Source: Cellvibrio sp. UBA7661 (GTDB taxonomy: Bacteria > Pseudomonadota > Gammaproteobacteria > Pseudomonadales > Cellvibrionaceae). From it: a DNA stretch of 59,625 nt. Positions 42,880 to 51,812 of this stretch are shown here, one piece after another. The DNA lies in the NCBI GenBank assembly GCA_002483365.1, contig DLHT01000002.1, forward strand, positions 1-59,625. The letters run 5' to 3'. Position numbers and translations under genes: made by a program. Position 1 is the first letter of the stretch; each line of letters begins with the position of its first letter. The notes beneath the pieces were generated by a model. It ran no database searches. It was not told the DNA's origin and saw only the letters and a program-made list of their open reading frames with translations.

Positions 42880-45800
42880 TTAGTACACCTCAAAATCCCA
42901 CAGCGAAATACCATAACCACTTGATCGGGTCACACTCAGGATACGCACATAACGGCCACTTGCAAAAAGCAAATGATCATCAAAGCCACCATCGCTGTTA
43001 GTTTCCGCTTTTACGGTAGTCCACGTGTTGGCATCGTTAGATACCTGAACGTTATAGGCTTTTGCGTAAGCACCTTCCCATTTCAATGTTACGCCGTTAA
43101 TACTCATGGTGCTGCCAAGATCGACATAAATCCACTGGCCATCCAGAAATTGGCTGCTCCAACGGGTGTTGGTGTTGCCATCGACTGCAAAATTGGCAGC
43201 AGTGCTCGCGCCTTCAATGGTGGACGCTACAGCGGTTTTGTTTAGTGCTTTGTTACCCACTACAGCAGGAGTGCCGTGAACAGCGAATTCATACAATGAA
43301 TAACCGTAGCCTGTACCACGCGCAATACCGAACATACGCACATAACGACCGGTGCCGGTAATGTTGAGTGTCTCCACACCACCATTGCCATTTGTCGTGC
43401 TGTAAATTCTGCTCCAGGTTACTGCATCGTTAGAGGTTTGGATTTCATAACTTTTGCCGTAGGCACCTTCCCAGCTCAACACCACTTTGTTGATATCGTA
43501 GGCTGCACCAAGGTCAACGTAAATCCATTGCGCATCGCTCCACTCACTACCCCAACGGGTTCCGGCATTGCCATCAAATGCGTTAACAATTGGCAGTCCC
43601 GCTTGTGTTGTTGATGCAACTGCAGGGCGATTCAGTGCAAGGTTTGTCGATGGCACAACCGAGCTTGCAACTGAACTGGCGACAGAACTTGCTACCGAAC
43701 TTTTATTAGAGCTGGTAATAGAACTGGCGATAGAGCTAGCAACAGAGCTTGGAGTTGAACTCGCAATTGAAGATGCAACAGAGCTTGATGCCACAGGATT
43801 ATTGTTCACTTGGAAATCAAACAACGAATATCCATAACCGGTACCGCGCGCCGTTCCGTACATACGCACATAGCGGCCAGTTCCATTCACATTCAATAGT
43901 TCACGACCACCCGCACCCGTTGTTGTTTCATAAACGGTTGTCCAACTTGTACCGTTGGTTGATGTTTGGATCGCATAGGATTTTCCGTAAGCCGCTTCCC
44001 AATGCAACACCACCTGATTGAAACTGTAGCTCGCACCCAAGTCCACCATGATCCAAGTAGGATCAACTGCGTTACTTGCCCAACGGGTAGTTGTACTTGC
44101 ATCTACTGCGTTACTTGCCGCCCATGCTTCACCTTCTGTAGTAGATGCAACCGCTGGACGATTTAACGCAAGGTTACCAACCGGATTCACAATCACACTA
44201 CTAGCACTGGACACAGACGATTTTGAAGATGATGCAACTGACGATGTTGTTGCGACACTGTTTGAACTTCTGGATGACGATGAAGGCGCAATGCTGCTTG
44301 AGCTTGTGGATGATGACGATGGTGCAACGCTGCTTGATGACGAGCTGCCAGTGCCTGCGATAGTAAACTTCATCCAGTTCAAGTTAATTGCCTGATTGAA
44401 CACCAAGCGAATTTTGTGCGCGCCGCTGGTCAGTGCAAGTTGTGCAGTTGCATTACCCCAGGTTTGCAATCCACCGGTTGAAGGTACGTTAATGGTGGTG
44501 CGCTGTACGCCATCGACCAATACATTAATAGTACCTGCCGCCGCACTCGCCACACGCAAATTAATATCGTAGGTATTGGCAGCACCATTTACGTTGTACT
44601 CAACCCAAGCGCCAGCACCGACATCACTCAAGTTCAAGAAACCGGAAACGTCTTTGGTTTCTTCAACACGCAATGCGTTACGCGCAGCATAATTTTCTGC
44701 TTGAACCAATTTTGGCAAGGTATGTTTGCTCGCATCGCCATGCAGCGGCATATTCACGTAAATACTACCGAGTTCAGTAAGTACACCGGATTGGCGATAA
44801 TCAAACAGACCATTGAACGGATGCCCATTGCGACGACCAGTAAACCAGGCATAGCGTTGCATATCAGAGTTGTTTTCAAATGAATCCACTACCTGAATCA
44901 ACATGCGTTTTTGATCATCAAGTGTTTTTACGGTTTCCCATGCAGAGAACTCGGTCATCCAAATTGGCTTGCCGTATTTTTTGAATTCATTCACGTACCA
45001 CTCAATACCATTTACATCGGGCATGTAGGCGTGAATTGAAAGCGCATCTACTTTACAGGTTGGGCAGAGTTCGAAGAAATCATCAAAGTAATCGAATGGA
45101 CTGTAATAAGTGGTTCCGTTTTCGGTAACGCAATTACCACAGTAGTTCATCGCCACACTGACAATTTTCAAACCAAATTCATTGGCGATAGCTTCCAAAC
45201 GCGGCCATTGTGCAACAGCTTGCGAGGGCGTCATATTCGCTTGGTCAATAAAGTTGGGCTCGTTAAACGCGAGGATATATTTCACATCCGGATGCGATGC
45301 AATGTACGCACGCAATTCAGCATCATTAAAATTTCCATTCCATGCCATAGGCACAAATTCAACACCAAATTGTTGGTAGATATTTTGGATGGAAAGATCC
45401 GGCTTGATACTCCAGTTGTACCACCAGCTAATACCTTTGGACATGACCGTCATATCATCAACTGAGTGTGTGCCATAACCCAAACCGCGCTTCGCACTTT
45501 TTGCGCTGCTAAAATCTTTATCGACAAAAATAAATGTTTTTGCAGGGGACGTTAATTCGCCGTCGCTGACGGTGAGTGTGACGTGATAGGAACCTTCGTT
45601 GGTGTAGGTGTGATTTACAGTTGCACCAGTACCGGTTGTGCCATCACCAAAATCCCAAGTGTAAGTTAAGGCATCACCATTCACATCGACCGATTTGGTG
45701 CCATCAAAGGTAATAATCGCTGGTGCAATTCCACCGAGGATTGATGTTTTGATTGCGGCAGAAGGCGCGCGGTTGACCTCGGTTCCGTTAGTGCCGGGAT

Positions 45801-47706
45801 CTTTTGCTTGTTGGCCGCCTGAGATGTAAACGTCATCAATGCTGATACCAGCAGTCTCACCAGCACCCAATACTTGCAACAATTGGCGCACATCAAATAA
45901 ATCCAAATCTTTTGCGAGTTCACTCATCGGGATTTGGATTTCATGCCATTGGCCATCGCGTGCAAAACCGTAAGGGTCACTGCCCGCTTTGAAGTTAATC
46001 CACTTCTGGCCAATTTCATTTAACGCACCACTTTTGAAACCAATTTGGAAATCACCAGTGTGCGTGGTTTTCATGGAGAAATGCAATTTTGCATTGGCAT
46101 TATCAAACGCGGTGAGATTAAAACCATCGCGCGCGGTCAAGCCCATGCCGTACCAACCTTTGCCGGTTGATTTCAAATGCAACCCTGAATTGCCTTCTTT
46201 ATTTGCACCGCTTTCTAATGTGAGCGAGTCATCCCACAGGAATAAATCGCCACTCACACCAAATGCAAATTCACCAGCGTTCTTGTGCTCCGGCGTTTCA
46301 GTGTAAATACCAAAATTGCCAAACTCTGGCGCTTGCAGTGCAATGCTTTCGGTTAAATAAATATTGTCGAACGCAATTTCCATCGGCGCTGAAGGGCCAG
46401 GACCAAATACGCTGAATAAGGTTTTGATGGTTTCAAAATCGAGGTTGCCGAATTTGCTTAATGGAATCGCAACATGATGCCATTCACCATCACGCACTAA
46501 ACCATATTGATCACCGCCTTCATTGAAATCCACTTTGCCATCACCACCGGATGTACTGGCAAGGCCGATACTAAAACTGCTGGTGGAATTGGTTTTGATA
46601 TCCACATGCAAATAGCCGTGTTTGTAATTGCGCAGGTTTTGGTCTTTATGTACCAAACCCATGCCCCACCAATCACCAGCCGCAATCGAATAGGCCAATG
46701 CACCACTGCCTTCTGAAGGTGTGGTGGCGATATTGGTCATGTTGTTCCAAATATATAAATTGGTGCGATCACCCCAATTCAGTTCGTTCAACACTGGAGT
46801 TGTTTCGGTACTGATACCAAAATTACCCGTTGGCAAATTGTCGTTGGCAACATGCAGCTCAGTGCTGTCATTCGCATAGAGCCGTACATAATCCACGTAC
46901 ATTTTTGCGGGGAAAGGTGCAGTGATTTGTGCAGGGTCAGTAATCTCAACAAAATTCCAACCACCAACGGCAAGATTCAAAATAATCGACGCGGGATTGT
47001 CGCGGAATTCTGACATGTTCGGGTCGGTAATATCCATCGTGAAGTACGGGTTGCCATCCACACTGATGGTGATATTGGAGGGAGTCCAATCCAATTTATA
47101 GGTGTGGTAGTCATCGTAAAAATTTGTTGGCAGTTGCGTTGATTGCGCATGGTCTGCTTGCAGCCAGTCACTCCAGGTACCGCTTTCGTGCCACCAGTGC
47201 AGTGCAGCTGATACTGATTTATTGGCCGTGCCATCGGTCAGTGCGGATTTATAACCCGCTTCAAGAATGTCCCACTCGCCGGATTTTGGCCAACCATCCA
47301 AACCGAAGTTAGTCCCCAACATCCAGAATGCGGGCCACAAACCGTTATCGACACGCGGTAATTTAATACGCGCTTCCAGAGTGCCGTATTTAAATGACAT
47401 GCGCCCATTGGTGTGCAAACGCGCCGAGGTAAATTGTTTGCCCTCATAGGCTTCGCGTTTGGCTTCAATGACCAGCTTGCCATCTTCAATGTAGGAGTTT
47501 TCGCTACGCGCGGTGTAATGCTGCAACTCGCCGTTGCCATTCCCATCGCCGCCCACTTTGTAGGACCAAATGGTGTTATCGATTCGCGTCCCATTGAATT
47601 CGTCCGACCAGATAGGGGTTGATTGGGCTGAGGCGGGGACTGTCATCGCGAGATTGACACCCAAGGCCAGAGCACCAAGGCTTAAGCACCTTAAAGGAGT
47701 TTTCAT
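42880..47706 (-). CDS. Giant secreted bifunctional beta-glucanase: GH16, PKD, GH128, CBM6, three F5/8C domains
   Basis: From ATG 47706 (AGGT upstream) the protein has 1608 residues. A signal peptide ends about 28. GH16 spans 29-280 with E144, D146 and E149 in SGEWDILEAG. Two similar sandwich repeats follow (about 285-455 and 457-632, each with a FGI-x-TET opening and WWGMGL/WYGMGL). A PKD domain covers about 647-735. A GH128 barrel at about 740-980 has E816 in FNEPN and E919 in WMTEFSAWE. CBM6 is at about 1000-1118. Polyserine linkers at 1120-1170 and 1305-1352 separate three F5/8C (CBM32-like) domains near 1178-1300, 1353-1477 and 1483-1608. It should cleave laminarin or beta-1,3-glucan while held to the polysaccharide. 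Confidence 0.9.
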   Translation of the reverse strand: MKTPLRCLSLGALALGVNLAMTVPASAQSTPIWSDEFNGTRIDNTIWSYKVGGDGNGNGELQHYTARSENSYIEDGKLVIEAKREAYEGKQFTSARLHTNGRMSFKYGTLEARIKLPRVDNGLWPAFWMLGTNFGLDGWPKSGEWDILEAGYKSALTDGTANKSVSAALHWWHESGTWSDWLQADHAQSTQLPTNFYDDYHTYKLDWTPSNITISVDGNPYFTMDITDPNMSEFRDNPASIILNLAVGGWNFVEITDPAQITAPFPAKMYVDYVRLYANDSTELHVANDNLPTGNFGISTETTPVLNELNWGDRTNLYIWNNMTNIATTPSEGSGALAYSIAAGDWWGMGLVHKDQNLRNYKHGYLHVDIKTNSTSSFSIGLASTSGGDGKVDFNEGGDQYGLVRDGEWHHVAIPLSKFGNLDFETIKTLFSVFGPGPSAPMEIAFDNIYLTESIALQAPEFGNFGIYTETPEHKNAGEFAFGVSGDLFLWDDSLTLESGANKEGNSGLHLKSTGKGWYGMGLTARDGFNLTAFDNANAKLHFSMKTTHTGDFQIGFKSGALNEIGQKWINFKAGSDPYGFARDGQWHEIQIPMSELAKDLDLFDVRQLLQVLGAGETAGISIDDVYISGGQQAKDPGTNGTEVNRAPSAAIKTSILGGIAPAIITFDGTKSVDVNGDALTYTWDFGDGTTGTGATVNHTYTNEGSYHVTLTVSDGELTSPAKTFIFVDKDFSSAKSAKRGLGYGTHSVDDMTVMSKGISWWYNWSIKPDLSIQNIYQQFGVEFVPMAWNGNFNDAELRAYIASHPDVKYILAFNEPNFIDQANMTPSQAVAQWPRLEAIANEFGLKIVSVAMNYCGNCVTENGTTYYSPFDYFDDFFELCPTCKVDALSIHAYMPDVNGIEWYVNEFKKYGKPIWMTEFSAWETVKTLDDQKRMLIQVVDSFENNSDMQRYAWFTGRRNGHPFNGLFDYRQSGVLTELGSIYVNMPLHGDASKHTLPKLVQAENYAARNALRVEETKDVSGFLNLSDVGAGAWVEYNVNGAANTYDINLRVASAAAGTINVLVDGVQRTTINVPSTGGLQTWGNATAQLALTSGAHKIRLVFNQAINLNWMKFTIAGTGSSSSSSVAPSSSSTSSSSIAPSSSSRSSNSVATTSSVASSSKSSVSSASSVIVNPVGNLALNRPAVASTTEGEAWAASNAVDASTTTRWASNAVDPTWIMVDLGASYSFNQVVLHWEAAYGKSYAIQTSTNGTSWTTVYETTTGAGGRELLNVNGTGRYVRMYGTARGTGYGYSLFDFQVNNNPVASSSVASSIASSTPSSVASSIASSITSSNKSSVASSVASSVASSVVPSTNLALNRPAVASTTQAGLPIVNAFDGNAGTRWGSEWSDAQWIYVDLGAAYDINKVVLSWEGAYGKSYEIQTSNDAVTWSRIYSTTNGNGGVETLNITGTGRYVRMFGIARGTGYGYSLYEFAVHGTPAVVGNKALNKTAVASTIEGASTAANFAVDGNTNTRWSSQFLDGQWIYVDLGSTMSINGVTLKWEGAYAKAYNVQVSNDANTWTTVKAETNSDGGFDDHLLFASGRYVRILSVTRSSGYGISLWDFEVY

Positions 47707-48035
47707 GGTGGATACCTGCATCGTTATGGTTATTGATTACTGTAGTGACCAGCTGCTAATTATTCTTATTAGCGATTAAGTAGTTCTCTGTCTCAACTCT
47801 GTGAAGAGTCCGCAATGAATCCGCATTGCGGTGGCCGATTAAGACAGATTTAGTTTCTACAGAAACAACACCACGAGCGTTCGCTTGGTATCGGTTTGCT
47901 AAAAATTTTTGGTTTGGCTGGCTTGCGGCATCCGAACACCGCAAACCAGTTCACACTCATCTACGCCCTTATTACAAAATCAGTCCCACTTTTGTTTTTA
48001 GTCAGCTTTATCGCGCCATATTGTCTAAATGCAAA
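47707..48035. other. Promoter region of the giant glucanase
   Basis: The 329-base gap contains the 8-base palindrome at 47809-47830 and no coding signal. It also holds the 3' side of the HAAS gene, whose end lies at 48036. I see no terminator for that gene here. Confidence 0.45.
47809..47830. promoter_or_regulatory. Palindrome upstream of the giant glucanase gene
   Basis: CCGCAATG and CATTGCGG are separated by six bases, about 105 bases before the start codon. It does not match the palindrome at 40273, so a common regulator for both is not supported by this pair. Confidence 0.4.
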
Positions 48036-48986
48036 TTAACGCGCCAACTGCCAAGCGCGATATAGCCTCCAGCCAGTCATAAACAACAACCACATGCCCA
48101 CCCAGAAAAGGCCTACGCCTATAACTTGATTGCCGATACCCAGAAGATCCACTCGCTCTGACAACGGATTGCCGGTATCCACAATAATTTGCGAAGCCCT
48201 GCTCAGAATTAACAGGATTACCGCACTCGCCAGATTAATCAGCGCATCCAACACCAACTTGGGTACCGTCCAATAGCGATACACAAGGTTCCATAACCCT
48301 GACAGCAGTGAAATAATCAGAATGACAGACAACCAGGGAATCCAATGCTCTACCTCAGAGGTAAATCTCACCACCAGATCAGTCTGCTTGGCAGAGGGCA
48401 TCCATAACGCATAGTTGAGCAGTAACAAGAAAAATAAATCGGTTGTGAAATCGACACTTTGCTCGCACGCACTGATTCTCTGCCAGGAACGCGTTACCGG
48501 CGGTAGCTTCTCGGGTGCCCAACATTGGTAGGGATCAAAATAAGGCTTACCACCAACAGGATTACTCAACAGATAAAACACACCCGTCACTGAAGCAAAC
48601 ATGACCAGTGCCTTGCTAAATATCTCGAAGATAAAGCCCGCAATTGCTATATCACCACTGCCCAGAAAGTGCGCGCCGAATTGGATCAAAGCAAGAATGA
48701 ACACCAGTATCAATCCATAATGCAACGCTTGCTTATACAGCGGAAACAACTCCGTGTTGACTAATTGTTGCCCTGTCAAAAAGCTACCCGCTACTTTTTG
48801 TGGATGCCCGAGCGCTTTTAGCACGGCAGATACTTCCGCCTCTGTCGCCTCACGCCCCTGCTCTTCTGCAATCGCTTCAAGCTTGTCGAGAATATTGGCG
48901 CGCAACTCGCGGGTAATTTCATCGCGACGGCTTTCCGGCAGTGCTTGTGCCACTGCATTCATATAGCGATCAATGAGTTCCATCAT
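48036..48986 (-). CDS. HAAS-domain membrane protein paired with PadR
   Basis: The 316-residue protein starts with a HAAS (DUF1700-like) helical domain of about 70 residues (IDRYMNAVAQALPESRRDEITREL, EVSAVLKALGHPQKVAGSFL), followed by at least five membrane helices (LILVFILALIQFGAHFLGSG, ALVMFASVTGVFYLLS, WLSVILIISLLSGLWNLVYR, ALINLASAVILLILSR, VIGVGLFWVGMWLLFMTGW). HAAS proteins are usually encoded next to PadR regulators and may interact with them. It overlaps the padR gene by 17 bases and is co-transcribed with it. The wider role is unknown. Confidence 0.85.
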   Translation of the reverse strand: MMELIDRYMNAVAQALPESRRDEITRELRANILDKLEAIAEEQGREATEAEVSAVLKALGHPQKVAGSFLTGQQLVNTELFPLYKQALHYGLILVFILALIQFGAHFLGSGDIAIAGFIFEIFSKALVMFASVTGVFYLLSNPVGGKPYFDPYQCWAPEKLPPVTRSWQRISACEQSVDFTTDLFFLLLLNYALWMPSAKQTDLVVRFTSEVEHWIPWLSVILIISLLSGLWNLVYRYWTVPKLVLDALINLASAVILLILSRASQIIVDTGNPLSERVDLLGIGNQVIGVGLFWVGMWLLFMTGWRLYRAWQLAR

Positions 48987-49314
48987 TCACCTCCAAAATT
49001 TTGCCTACATGTTGATTCAGTGCCCGCCACTCATTACCCAAACTTTCCAATAACGAGCTCCCCTCCGGCGATAGCTGGTAATAGCGCCGCTCCCGCCCCT
49101 CACCTTGCTGCCATTCGCTGGTCAACAAACCCTGATCCGCCAAACGGCGCACCAAGGGGTAAAGTGTTCCTTCATCTATATCCAATCCGGCATCCTGCAG
49201 TTGCTTGCGCAGCGAATATCCGTAATGCGGCTGCCGCAAAGAGCCCAACACCGCCAACACTAAAATCCCCCGCCGCAGCTCCTGCCGAAGCTTCTCAAAC
49301 TGTTCATCAGACAT
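48970..49314 (-). CDS. PadR family transcriptional regulator
   Basis: The 114-residue protein is a winged-helix PadR member of the short type. GILVLAVLGSLRQPHYGYSL and RKQLQDAGLDIDEGTLYPLVRRLADQGLLTSEW form the DNA-binding unit, RRYYQLSPEGSSLLESL the wing and dimer helix. ATG 49314 was chosen because GGAG lies seven to eight bases before it; an earlier ATG lacks one. Autoregulation is likely through the tandem site at 49328-49367. It shares an operon with the HAAS protein. Confidence 0.88.
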   Translation of the reverse strand: MSDEQFEKLRQELRRGILVLAVLGSLRQPHYGYSLRKQLQDAGLDIDEGTLYPLVRRLADQGLLTSEWQQGEGRERRYYQLSPEGSSLLESLGNEWRALNQHVGKILEVNDGTH

Positions 49315-49327
49315 ACAGTGCTCCACA

Positions 49328-49367
49328 TACTATGCAATACACAGTAATTACTATGCGCCGCACAGTA
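49328..49367. promoter_or_regulatory. Tandem PadR-type operator
   Basis: Two 19-base boxes, TACTATGCAATACACAGTA (49328-49346) and TACTATGCGCCGCACAGTA (49349-49367), are repeated with a 21-base period, two turns of the helix. Each is an imperfect palindrome of the TACTRTG-N5-CACAGTA form. They begin 14 bases before the PadR start. Confidence 0.65.
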
Positions 49368-49438
49368 AGCTATTGCAAGTAATTTCTGGATGTTTTTTCA
49401 GCAGCAATAACGTTCAAGTGATGTAGCCGGACAAAAAC

Positions 49439-49472
49439 AAAAAAAGCGCAATCACCTGATTACGCTTTTTTG
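49439..49472. terminator. Rho-independent terminator
   Basis: AAAAAGCG and CGCTTTTTT pair, with one mismatch then AATC/GATT, around a short loop. It follows the PhyH-type gene on the minus strand and insulates it from the padR promoter. Confidence 0.75.
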
Positions 49473-49504
49473 TGTTCTGCTTGCCGCTTTGGGAAAGAGG
49501 AAAA

Positions 49505-50260
49505 TTAATCTATCAACAGCTCTGGTTGCGATGTAGAGCGAGTGCCCGGTTTAGGGGGGTTGTCAGCCGAGCGATAGGTAAACACCATCGAAAACTTGGT
49601 GTTATCCGTCGTATTTTTGCCTGCTGCATGAAAGAGATTGCTGTGGAATAACAACAAATCGCCCTGCCTCAGCGGCACCGCAATCGCTTGCTGCAATATG
49701 CTTTCATTTTTTTTAATATCGGTTTTAAGGAATTGCTTCTCATCAAGCTGGTCTGCGTCTATCTCTACCCTATGTGATCCGGGAATCACCCATAAACAAC
49801 CATTTTCAGCCTGCTCATTACCCAACGCCAACCATGCCGACACCAGGTCAGCGCGAGCGAAATTCCAATAGCGGCTATCGCGATGCCATCCGGTTATGCT
49901 GGAAAACGCAGGTTGCTTGGTCATGATGCAGTTGTGATGCGCTTGCGATAAATACACGGTTGCACCTAGTAATTGATGCAACACCACACTGAGTGGCTGA
50001 CATGTTGCCCAGGCACGTAAATCCGGATTTCGCGCTGTTGCCATCAACAACCGCCGTGCAGTTGCACCACCTTCTGCAGAACGTGATGCAGGTGCCCCCG
50101 GATACTGAACATCCGCCTCAAACTCAATAGGCATGGTTTGTCGCTGCAACTCACCAAGCGCAAACGCAACCACGCCATCGCAAAATTGAGCGGTTGAAAA
50201 TCCAGGCAAGACCAAAAAGCCATTGGTATGGAATTCATGAATTTGTGTTGGCGTCAGCAT
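49505..50260 (-). CDS. Phytanoyl-CoA dioxygenase (PhyH) family protein
   Basis: The 251-residue protein opens with LTPTQIHEFHTNGFLVLPGF, the PhyH start. The Fe(II) ligands fit H and D in GWHRDSRYW and the distal His in LFHAAGKNT; LVSAWLALGNEQAENGCLWVIPGSHR is the family's central block. These enzymes hydroxylate substrates using 2-oxoglutarate and oxygen; the substrate is not readable from the sequence. Family members are often found in natural product and lipid pathways, but no such genes surround it. It appears to be alone. Confidence 0.85.
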   Translation of the reverse strand: MLTPTQIHEFHTNGFLVLPGFSTAQFCDGVVAFALGELQRQTMPIEFEADVQYPGAPASRSAEGGATARRLLMATARNPDLRAWATCQPLSVVLHQLLGATVYLSQAHHNCIMTKQPAFSSITGWHRDSRYWNFARADLVSAWLALGNEQAENGCLWVIPGSHRVEIDADQLDEKQFLKTDIKKNESILQQAIAVPLRQGDLLLFHSNLFHAAGKNTTDNTKFSMVFTYRSADNPPKPGTRSTSQPELLID

Positions 50261-50410
50261 GAATGGGTACTCATCACCACAAAAAAATAAGGGGGCGAAT
50301 TTAACAACTTGCAGGCACTTGGGAAAGAGCCATATGAACTATAGGCACATACCGGCAAAGTGCTTATCATACGCAGCCTTACCTACAATACGTGACAGGC
50401 AATAGATTGC

Positions 50411-51307
50411 ATGAGCCAGCACAGCCAACACCAAGCAATTATGTTTGCCGATGTCTCCGGCAGTTCAGCCCTCTATAAAAGGCTTGGCAATACACCAGCC
50501 AAAGCCATTATCGATGAAACCGTGCAATTCATGACGGCCATTACCATCGTTCACGAAGGTACAGTTGTTAAAACGATTGGCGATGAAATTATGGCGCGCT
50601 TTAATGAAAGCACCCAGGCTTGTGAAGCCGCTATTGCTATCCAACAACGCGCAATCAAAGAACCCCGTCTTAAAGATCTTGGTATCCGCATTGGTATCGC
50701 CTACGGCGAGGTACTGATCACCAACGATGACGTATTTGGCGATATCGTCAATGATGCTGCCCATGTCGCGCACATCGCACGCGCCAACCAGATCGTCGTA
50801 ACACAAGCGGTTGTCGATACCCTTGAAGATTCACTGCGCCGCGATTGCCAAATGTTTGACCGGATCAACATCAAAGGTGAAACCGAGAAGACGCTGATCT
50901 ATCGTCTGGAATGGCAACACTCAGGCAAAGAAAATCGTGCAACCATGGTGATGCCTATTCATGATGTCACCCGTTTTGTTGATAAATTCCAATTGGAATT
51001 GTGTGTCAACGATAAAAAAATTGCGCTCCTGCCAGAGCAGACACCTTTTCATATCGGGCGCGATCCGCACAAAGCACAATTATTAATTGAAAATGATCTG
51101 GCATCGCGCGAGCACTGCCACATTGAATTCCGGCGCGGAAAATATGTGCTGATTGATCATTCCACTAACGGCACTTACGTTTATATCGATGAACAAACAC
51201 CTATTTATTTGCGCCGTGAAGAATTACCACTACAAGGCAGTGGTTATATCGGCCTTGGCCAAACCGTTACAGCAACCAGCCCCTGGGCACTGCACTTCAC
51301 ATTGTAA
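50411..51307 (+). CDS. Class III nucleotide cyclase with C-terminal FHA domain
   Basis: The 298-residue soluble protein has a class III cyclase core at about 5-165: AIMFADVSGSSALYKRLGN with the first metal Asp, KTIGDEIMARF with GDE, and IRIGIAYGEVLITNDDVFGDIVNDAAHVA with the dimer residues. The FHA domain at about 200-295 has PFHIGRDPHKAQLLIENDLASREHCHIEF and IDHSTNGTYV, the phosphothreonine-binding motifs. Such cyclases couple cAMP signalling to kinase control. The adjacent RDD gene is on the same strand. Confidence 0.87.
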   Translation: MSQHSQHQAIMFADVSGSSALYKRLGNTPAKAIIDETVQFMTAITIVHEGTVVKTIGDEIMARFNESTQACEAAIAIQQRAIKEPRLKDLGIRIGIAYGEVLITNDDVFGDIVNDAAHVAHIARANQIVVTQAVVDTLEDSLRRDCQMFDRINIKGETEKTLIYRLEWQHSGKENRATMVMPIHDVTRFVDKFQLELCVNDKKIALLPEQTPFHIGRDPHKAQLLIENDLASREHCHIEFRRGKYVLIDHSTNGTYVYIDEQTPIYLRREELPLQGSGYIGLGQTVTATSPWALHFTL

Positions 51308-51334
51308 TATTGCCCTTTCCTGCGAATGCACTTT

Positions 51335-51808
51335 ATGAACACAACACCTCAATACGCCACACCCAGCTTATTACGCCGTTTTGCTGCCATGGTTTATGAC
51401 TCATTACTGCTGATGGCCATTAGCATTTTATACGGTGCAATCACCACTGGACTTAATGTTGCGATTAATGGAACACCCACAATGGGAGCGCGCATCAGCT
51501 GGGGAATGTGGGGTTGGATCGTGTTTGCAGGTTGGATTGTGACTATCGGATTCTTTTTTTGTTATTTCTGGCACAAGTCCGGCCAAACGTTAGGAATGAA
51601 AACCTGGCGAATGAAAATTGTAAATGATTCCGATCTAAACACGCCCGATTACAGCAAGTGCATCATTCGCTGTATTGTTGCTCCATTCTCGCTGCTGTTA
51701 TTCGGTATTGGTTATTGGCTAATGTATGCCAATCCGGAACGCCAAACATTGCACGACAAAATCAGCAAAACCCGTACCTTACTGCTTGCAAAAAATCTCG
51801 AAAAATAA
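51335..51808 (+). CDS. RDD family membrane protein
   Basis: The 157-residue protein has the RDD pattern: SLLRRFAAMVYDSLLLMAIS with the Arg-Asp pair in the first helix, a second helix (WGWIVFAGWIVTIGFFFCYFW), GQTLGMKTWRMKIV, and a third helix (CIVAPFSLLLFGIGYWLM) ending in the family motif RQTLHDKISKTRTLL. RDD proteins have unclear function; transport has been proposed for some. It lies 27 bases behind the cyclase-FHA gene and is convergent with lptG. Confidence 0.85.
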   Translation: MNTTPQYATPSLLRRFAAMVYDSLLLMAISILYGAITTGLNVAINGTPTMGARISWGMWGWIVFAGWIVTIGFFFCYFWHKSGQTLGMKTWRMKIVNDSDLNTPDYSKCIIRCIVAPFSLLLFGIGYWLMYANPERQTLHDKISKTRTLLLAKNLEK

Positions 51809-51812
51809 ACAA

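Noticed and set aside
43568..43837. Plus-strand frame rich in Leu, Glu and Ala repeats, considered as a repeat protein
   Set aside because: It is the complement of the polyserine linker of the giant glucanase.
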